DNA of 64,000 nucleotides from Rhizomys pruinosus (lineage: Eukaryota > Chordata > Mammalia > Rodentia > Spalacidae). The stretch is from NCBI GenBank assembly GCA_009823505.1, contig VZQC01002907.1:833258-897257 (forward strand), read 5' to 3'. Every line of letters starts with the position of its first letter. The stretch's first letter is position 1. The notes under the pieces are model-generated. The model did no database searches and had not been told where the DNA came from. It was given only the letters and a program-made list of their open reading frames with translations. A program made the translations under genes and the position numbers. This document shows positions 57,390 through 64,000 of the stretch, in pieces.

Positions 57390-58217
57390 ATGCAAGGACA
57401 GTTCAACATACGAAAATCAATAAATATCATAAAACACATAAATGTACTGAAGGACAAAAAACACACAGTCATCTCAATTGATGCAGAAAAAGCCTTCAAC
57501 AAAATGCAGCATCCCTTCATGATTAAAGTACTAGAGGGAATTGGACTAGAAGGATCATTCCTCAACATAATCAAAGCCATATACAAGAAACCCACGGTCA
57601 GCATCATCCTAAATGGAGAAAAGTTAGGAGGATTCCCCATAAAGGTAGGAACTGGTCAAGGATGTCCCTTGTCACCACTCTTCTTCAATACAGTGCCTGA
57701 AACACTGGCTAGGGCAATAAGGCAAGAAAAGGCAATTAAAGGAATACTAATTGGAAAAGAGGAAGTAAAACTATCCCTTTCTGCAGACGATATGATAATT
57801 TACCTAAAGGATCCTAAAAATTCTATCAGAAAACTCCTAGAAACAATTAGGAGTTTCAGTAAAGTGGCAGATTACAAAATTAACCCAGAAAAATCAGTAG
57901 CCTTTCTTTACACCAACAACAAGCAACTGAAGAAGGAATGCAAGGAGACCTTCCCACTCACAGTAGCCTCAAAAACAATAAAATACCTAGGAACAAACCT
58001 AACCAAAGACACCAAAGATCTCTACACCAAAAATTATAAACTCCTGAAGAAGGAGATTGAAGAAGACATCAGAAGATGCAAAGACCTCACATGCTCATGG
58101 ATTGGAAAAATTAATATAGTAAAAATATCCATTCTACCCAAATTGATATATCAATTCAACACAACTCCAGTTAAAATCCCCAGGACATTCTTCACAGGAA
58201 GAAAAAAAAAATCTTAA
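57390..58217 (+). pseudogene. L1 ORF2 reverse transcriptase, 275-codon fragment
   Basis: It contains [27 protein letters not shown] and [15 protein letters not shown]. The catalytic FADD reads SADD (tct for ttt near 57779-57781). It ends by frameshift in an A-run at 58201-58211. Confidence 0.93.
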
Positions 58218-60655
58218 ATTCATATGGAACATCAAAAAACCCAGAATAGCCAAAGCACCCCTGAGTGAAAACAGCAATACAGGGTGGAAATTCTATACCA
58301 GACATCAAACTATGCTACAGGGCTATAGTCATAAAAACAGCCTGGTACTGGCAGAAAAACAACGGAACAAAACTGAAGATCCAAACTTGAGCACACACAA
58401 TTTCAGCCACCTCATATTTGACAAGGGGGCCAAGAAGACAACAATGGAGGAAAGACAGCATCTTCAGCAAATGGCGCTGGCAAAACTGGATCACCACTTG
58501 TAGAAGAATAAAATTAAACCCTACCTCTCACTCTGCACAAAAATCAAATCCAAATGGATCAAAGACCTCAATTTGAAACCAAAACCCTGAAGGTGTTAGA
58601 TGAAAAAGTTGGCAGCAACTTACAAGACATAGGTGTAGGAAGAGACTTTCTCAATCAGCAGCTGCACAGGAAATAAGGTCAACAATTGACAAGTGGGACC
58701 TTATTAAACTCAAAAGTTTTATACAACAAAAGAAACAATAAGGAAAGTAAAGAGAAAACCCACAGAGTGGGAGGAAACCTTCACTGTTGATTTATCTGAC
58801 AGAGCATTAACTTCCAGAATATATAAACTATTCAAAAAACAAAGGAGTAAGAAAACAAATGACTCACTCAAAAGATGGAGTAAAGAGCTGAGCAGAGAAT
58901 TCCCAAGCAAGGAAATAGAGATGGCTGAGAAACATCTTAAAAAGTGTTCGGCATCACTAATAATAAAGGAAATGCAAATTAAAACCACTTTAAGATATCA
59001 TCTCACCCCGATAAGGTTGGCTAGGAACAAGAAAACAAATGATTACCAAATGCTGGAGAGGGTGTGGGGAAAAGGGAACACTCATCTACTGCTGGTGGGA
59101 ATGCAAACTTGTACAACCACTATAGAAAGTAGTATGGAGAACCCTTGGAAGACTCAAAATGAGCCTAACACCTGACTCAGCCATACCACTTCTGGGTACA
59201 TATCCATCGGACTCTTCCTGCAGCAGAGATACATGTACAGCCATGTTTATTGCAGCTCTCTTCACAATAGCGAAGAGCTGGAACCAACCCAGATGCCCCT
59301 CAACTGATGAGTGGATACAGAAAATGTGGTACATCTACACAATGGAGTACTACGCAGCAGTAAAGAAAGATGACATCATGAAATTTGCAGGTAAATGGAT
59401 GGAACTAGACGATCTTATGCTAAGTAAAGTAACACAGTCCCAGAAAAACAAACGATGAATGGTATCCCTCATGTGTGGATGGTAGTACTAAGTACTTAGG
59501 TGTAAGGCAAAATGAGCAACATTAATATTATATTCCTCACGATCTAAAGACAACTGTGCTCTTGTATTGGGAATCCCTACACAGGTTCTAGAGCTGACCT
59601 AACACATATTTTCAGATCTTGGACTTTTAGTATATGATGGGAGGGTATATGTGCATCTTTTAGAGTAATATGGGATTAAAGTGGAAAGATGTGAATCAAG
59701 AAATATGCTATGGAAATAACATACAGTTTGTATCCAAAGGATACAATGTTAATATAGGTGCAATGTAACAGGCTGGTGCAACTTAGCCTTTCTGGGTGCT
59801 TAATGACCATACCTGAAGTCCCTACCAATTTGGCCGAGGGACCTGAGGGACAACTTTGTTCCTTGCCCTCAGAGGTCAACCAAGTCTTAGGGGATTATGC
59901 ATGGGGGCATCTCTTGAAAAGTCCTGCAGAGGTGGGTCACCATTCTTCCTGCTCAGGGAGGTCTTGGAGAGCCACTAAGGGGACTTCAGCCAGTGTCCAG
60001 TCTATAAAGAGGAAAGTCTGCTCATGCTTCAGAAAAGGAAGCCAGGTCTAGTAAGACCTGATTTTGTCCTCATGTGGATGGAACTGGTGGATGAGGAGCT
60101 GAAAGAAGCAAGCCCCCCCCCACCAAAAAAAAAATACCCGAGATACCCCTGAGGACCAGATCCTCAATTGACCTCAACAAAACAAAACCTTGGCTAATCT
60201 GGGCTATCTGTATGGCCTTAAGCATCCAGAAGGAAAGTACAACCAGAAATAAATAATCAATAAGACCAGAGAAACTGTAATGCAGACACAAAACTTGAGA
60301 TCTTACTAAAAGACGAAAAGAAAAAAAAAAAAAAAAAAGAGAGCACCGTTGTTTGCCCTGTCTTCAATTCTTACAGGCAGGCACATATGCTCTGTGGATG
60401 CCACTGCTTTTGGCACTCCTCAAAGACATGAGATACAGCTTTTTTACTTTTTAGCCTTCCAATGTGGACTGAAGACTGCTGAGATACCCAGCTTGTGAAC
60501 TAAGCAGCTAATGGGAATTCAGCCTCCTCAGAATATGGACTGCCATTGTTAGAGTACCTCGGCAGTTTCATGGAGGCCAATGCAGGGGGATCAAGACAGG
60601 ATACTGCTTACTGGACTTCATTTGGGGGCACAATATTTAAAGCAGAAGCACACCA

Positions 60656-61567
60656 GTAAGGGTTTCCTTCTGCATAAGGTTTTTTTGTAGTGTAATGTCT
60701 TAATCATAGTCTACCATCAAATATTTTAGGAGCATCTTTAATGTTTAGATAGTATATTAGCAGCATGCAATAATTACATCATAAGTTCTCAAGCGGAGGC
60801 AATCTATTGCAAGGACCTTCTTTGCTGCCAGTTATCATAGGCTGTTTAAAGTTAGAAAACTGAGGGGCTGGAGGGATGGCCTAGCGGTTAAGAGCGCCGA
60901 CGCTCTTGCAGAGGACCCGGGTTCGATCCCCAGCACCCACATGGCGGCTGAGAACCGTCTGTGACTCCGGTTCCAGGAGAACTCCAGTTCCAGGGGAATC
61001 CGAGACCGTCTTCTGACCTCCGCGGCATCGCACGACACGGGTGCGCAGACCTGCATGCAGACAGTACATTCATACACATAAAAATAAATAAATAAATAAA
61101 AATTAAAAAAAAAAATAAAGTTAGAAAACTGAATAGCAACACTGAATACTGTAGAAATGCACTTTGTTCAGTAATACTTGAGTTGTTGCAATATTAGGTT
61201 ATCCATTTGGCTGTTATAGAAAATCCTTAACTGTAATTGATGGTTGTTGCCGTAATAGTATATTGCCTGTATTTCTACCTCTAGTAATGGGCTTTATGTG
61301 CTAGATTTCAATATCCTTGAGCCTGGGCAAGTGCACAAGCCTTTATAAAAAAAAGAAACATGGTTTACTTGCACAAAACTGATCAGATTTGAGAGATTGT
61401 TAATGCCCTTGAAGTGGTTTTTGTGGGTGTGAAACAAATGGTGAGAATTTGAATTGTTCCCTTATTATAGTATTGAAATTAAGTCTACTTAATTTATCAA
61501 ATCATGTTCATGCCCTGATTTTATATACTTGTGTCTATCAATAAACATTGTGATACTTAAAAAAAAA
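60656..61567 (+). pseudogene. Retrocopy of an mRNA 3' UTR (parent not identified)
   Basis: After removing the B2 at 60864-61116, the sequence has the character of a mammalian 3' UTR. It ends with AATAAA (61540-61545), then 13 bases and a short A-run (61559-61567). It feels familiar as a conserved 3' UTR but I cannot name the gene. It directly follows the L1, so it could be an independent retrocopy or part of a chimeric insertion. Confidence 0.45.
60864..61116 (+). mobile_element. B2 SINE, young duplicated-motif type
   Basis: 16-bp target duplication aaagttagaaaactga (60848-60863 and 61117-61132). Confidence 0.96.
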
Positions 61568-61676
61568 GATGTTTAAAATCCAAAACTATAAAAGATATGG
61601 AAAAAACAAACAATGAACTTGAGTCACTGGATCATGAGGTATGCTCCAAAGCATACCTAACTTAAAAGTCAGCCAA

Positions 61677-61984
61677 TCAGCCAACCACACTTCTTTTCCC
61701 TCCCCACCCAGACTTTCTACTTGTTTCTGTAGCAGCAGTGTACACCAACTCTCCTGTATATTGCCTTTTTGCTGGAAAATGTTGTATGTTGAATAAAATT
61801 TTCTATAAAAATTAAAAAAAGCCGGGCGTGGTGGTGCACGCCTTTAATCCTAGCACTTGGGAGGCAGAGGCAGGTGGATCTTTGTGAGTTCAAGGCCAGC
61901 CTGGTCTACAGAGTGAGTTCCAGGACAGCTGGGGCTACAGGGAGACCCTGTCTGGAAAAGACCAAAAAAAAAAAAAAAAAAAAA
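61677..61984 (+). mobile_element. Nested retroposon: mRNA 3' fragment plus B1
   Basis: A 13-bp duplication aaaagtcagccaa (61664-61676 and 61985-61997), starting at a TTAAAA L1-endonuclease-type site, brackets two things: a 144-bp fragment with AATAAA (61792-61797) and a short A-run, then a full B1 (61821 on) with a 26-base A-tail. No separate target duplication for the B1 is seen apart from A-runs. Confidence 0.75.
61821..61984 (+). mobile_element. B1 SINE
   Basis: gccgggcgtggtggtgcacg to gaaaagaccaaa and a long A-tail. Confidence 0.95.
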
Positions 61985-62002
61985 AAAAGTCAGCCAAACA
62001 GT

Positions 62003-62398
62003 TTGTGCTGGATAGCTTTAGTTTCAACTTGACACACCTGGGTGGGGGGAGCCTCAATTGGGGAGTTTCCTCCATTGGACTGACCTGTGGCCATGTCTGT
62101 GGAGAATGTTCTTGATTGTTGACTGTGGGCAGTGCCACCCCTGGGCAGATCATTCTATATTATATAAGAAAGCAGGCTGAGCATGGGCCAGGGGAACAAG
62201 CCAGTAATCAGCGTTCCTCCATGGCCTGTGCTTTATTCAGCTCCTGCCTCTAGGTTCTTGCCCTGATTTCCTACCTTGGGCTCTCTTAATGATGAACTGT
62301 GACCTGGGAGATATAAGAAGACAAATAAATCCTTTCCTCCTCAAGTTGGTATTGGTCAGAGTGTTTTGTCACAGCAATCAAAGGCAAAGTAGAAGACA
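62003..62398 (+). mobile_element. ERVL-class solo LTR
   Basis: gtttcaacttgacacacctg, a TATA-like atattatataagaaagcagg, then gacaaataaatcctttcctc (polyadenylation signal) and ttttgtcacagcaatcaaag. Sense orientation of the type seen inverted at 34848 and 48363. Confidence 0.65.
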
Positions 62399-62399
62399 G

Positions 62400-63870
62400 T
62401 GCACATTTATATGTATAATTTTAGACTCTGTAGTGAACGTTTTAGTTAGCTAGCCTATTTGAGCATCATGTAAAATTGTTTCTGTAGTGTCTCATAAGTA
62501 GTTTGTTAATTCTGTGAAGTCTTAAAATACAAGACTTTTATAAAGCATGTGGATATTATAGATCATTTATGAAAATATCAGACCAGATTCTGAATAAATA
62601 ATTAAAAGTTATAGCATCCTTTCTATGATATGATAAATTTAATGTATTGGTATGGATTTGGTTTTCATTCCAAAGAAACATTTGTCACAGCACGTTGTGA
62701 TGTGTAAAAACAAAACAACAAAAAAACTAGACTTTTTTTCCTTTCCTTCACAAAAACCAATTCTGATCCCTGGGAAACTAGTGCAGCTGCGTGATGTGGC
62801 TTACTTGGGTTTGGTGTTTGCCTGAGATACCTGCCAGTTGGAATTAGAGCTGTATGGGTATAACCAGGATGGACTTAATTATTGGCTTACCATATCTAAA
62901 TAAAAATGAAAAGTTCATGCAAGTTTCTGTGCCCATACTCTGAAAAAAAAACATGGAGCCTTTTTGGACTAAAATTTCATAGCTTTTGTGGCTAGTGAGG
63001 CATGAAATAAATTGGCAAGCTTGGACTGCTCAGCACACAGTGTGCAGTGTGCATGTTCTAATTCCCAGCCCTTGGGATTCCAGCAAAGGTCACAAATTAA
63101 ACAGTCAGGATTAATCAAAACTACAATCAAATAAAGCCCGATCATTAATCCTCTTCTGAGTTACAATGAAGTGATTGTGTAATTGTGTGAGAAGCACTGG
63201 AGAGGGCTCTTTTGTACTGTGTAGGAAAATCAACACTGAGGTGTCAAACAGAAAAATGAAACCCTGCAGGTAAAGCTGCCTCTGGAGCCAAGAGAAACTG
63301 GCAGAGCATACAGAGTTGCAAGTGAGCCTTCAAGAGACTGGGGAGGCACTAGCACGGAGCAGCAGGGCATGGGGGTGTTTCCATAGAGCCCGCCATAGAA
63401 GCGGTTTATGGTTCAGCAAGCCACTTGCTGAGGGGTAGCCACAGCTCTAAGCAAGTCTCTGCCAGTTAACTGCCAAGAATTTGCTGTGTGATCCACAGCT
63501 TTGCCGTGCAGGGGAGATGTTACAGAACATTTTGTCTGTGGAGTAATTGCTAGAAACTTCATTCTCAACAAAGGGAGGCACCAGTGACCAATAAACCACC
63601 GCTCCATCCATATTTCATTCCCTGTTACTTCTACTGTTTTATATTTCAGAATGATTTTCTTTTCATTCTTTTAGTCTCAAGTCAGTGTTGGCTCCATTGA
63701 CTATTTTCCAGAAACCAATGGCAGTACTTCCCAGTGATAGGACAGTTATATTTTTTGTCACTTTTGAGCCAATCTGAGCATTCAGGAGGCCAATGTATGA
63801 GGTTCACAAATTGGAGGCCAGGCTGAGCTATTTGCTTTTTGTGGGGGTTTTTTTTGTGTGTGTGTGTTTT
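62400..63870. other. Unique intron sequence
   Basis: No transposable element recognised. It includes the conserved-looking block 62980-63260. A 64-aa minus frame at 63413-63607 has no recognised domain. Confidence 0.5.
62980..63260. promoter_or_regulatory. Possible conserved enhancer-like element
   Basis: Repeat-free and complex. It contains a nuclear-receptor-like half-site cluster (agcaaaggtcaca near 63082), three TAATC/GATTA words between 63108 and 63152 (caggattaatcaa, tcattaatcctc) and a gtgcagtgtgc repeat. Inferred from motif density only. Confidence 0.3.
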
Positions 63871-63877
63871 TTTTTTT

Positions 63878-64000
63878 TTTGTCTTTTCAAGACAGGGTCT
63901 CCCTGTAGCCTCAGCTGTCCTGGAACTCACTCTGTAGACCAGGCTGGCCTTGAACTCACAAAGATTCACCTGCCTCTGCCTCCCAAGTGCTAGGATTAAA
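63878..64000 (-). mobile_element. B1 SINE cut by the window end
   Basis: gtcttttcaagacagggtct to caagtgctaggattaaa. The pol III promoter end lies beyond the window. Confidence 0.94.

Larger units (their letters stand above)
56962..60650 (+). mobile_element. 5'-truncated LINE-1, + strand
   Basis: It begins inside ORF2 (ctatgaagccagcatcattc) and runs through the reverse transcriptase and C-terminal domain (to about 59460) into a long 3' UTR (about 59460-60650) matching 52250-53060 in inverted form. Frameshifts split ORF2 into at least four pieces. A B2 inserted at 57060-57303. No A-tail is visible where L1 similarity ends, and a different 3'-UTR-like sequence follows. Confidence 0.9.
22408..64000 (+). 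other. ERC1: Downstream ERC1 intron (partial)
   Basis: No second exon was found by looking for the residues that follow this exon in ERC1 (QEALLAAISEKD). The intron therefore exceeds 41.5 kb. Very large introns are normal for ERC1. It carries most of the B2/B1 copies, a + strand L1, an inverted repeat and one apparent assembly fault. Confidence 0.7.

Noticed and set aside
57368..57640. 90-aa minus-strand frame
   Set aside because: Shadow of the L1 reverse transcriptase on the opposite strand.

Overview
The window is a piece of a rodent nuclear genome, almost all of it intron. The repeats date it. Dozens of tRNA-derived B2-type SINEs and 7SL-derived B1 SINEs are present, with a few ID and B4 copies, rodent LINE-1 fragments and MaLR/ERVL-type LTR elements. 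The mixture of B1, B2, ID and B4 points to a muroid rodent. The young B2 copies do not look like the usual mouse or rat B2: they share a 17-bp internal tandem duplication and a distinctive A-box region. A non-Mus, non-Rattus muroid is therefore likely, but I cannot fix the species.

One host protein-coding exon is visible, at 22247-22407 on the + strand. It is bounded by good splice sites and encodes 53 codons plus two bases of coiled coil that I recognise as ERC1 (ELKS/RAB6IP2/CAST2). The rest of the window would then be two long ERC1 introns, more than 22.2 kb upstream and more than 41.5 kb downstream. No neighbouring ERC1 exon was found.

Layout. 1-740: unidentified GC-richer block. 4543-6649: complete MaLR-type LTR retrotransposon on the minus strand, with two LTRs, a 5-bp target duplication, a tRNA-Leu-type primer site and a long intact internal frame. 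7-17 kb: SINE-rich. 17435-19989: 5'-truncated L1 on the minus strand carrying three B1 insertions. 20-26 kb: mostly unique intron around the ERC1 exon. 26.9-30.05 kb: SINE cluster containing an apparent assembly error around a single N at 29921. 30-43 kb: dense SINEs, a 64-bp minisatellite and old L1 pieces. 43.6-44.35 kb: second, decayed MaLR copy. 44.35-46.5 kb: quiet unique sequence. 48.6-50.4 kb: large inverted repeat. 50.5-57 kb: SINE-dense. 56.96-60.65 kb: + strand L1, followed by what looks like a retrocopied mRNA 3' UTR (60.66-61.57 kb) and a small nested retroposon (61.66-62.0 kb). 62.4-63.87 kb: unique sequence with a conserved-looking block. The window ends inside a B1.

No bacterial-type system, CRISPR array or new gene cluster is present. 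The points most worth checking are the false duplication around the N, the MaLR element with its open frame, the inverted repeat, the duplicated-motif B2 subfamily, and several chimeric or internally deleted retroposons.
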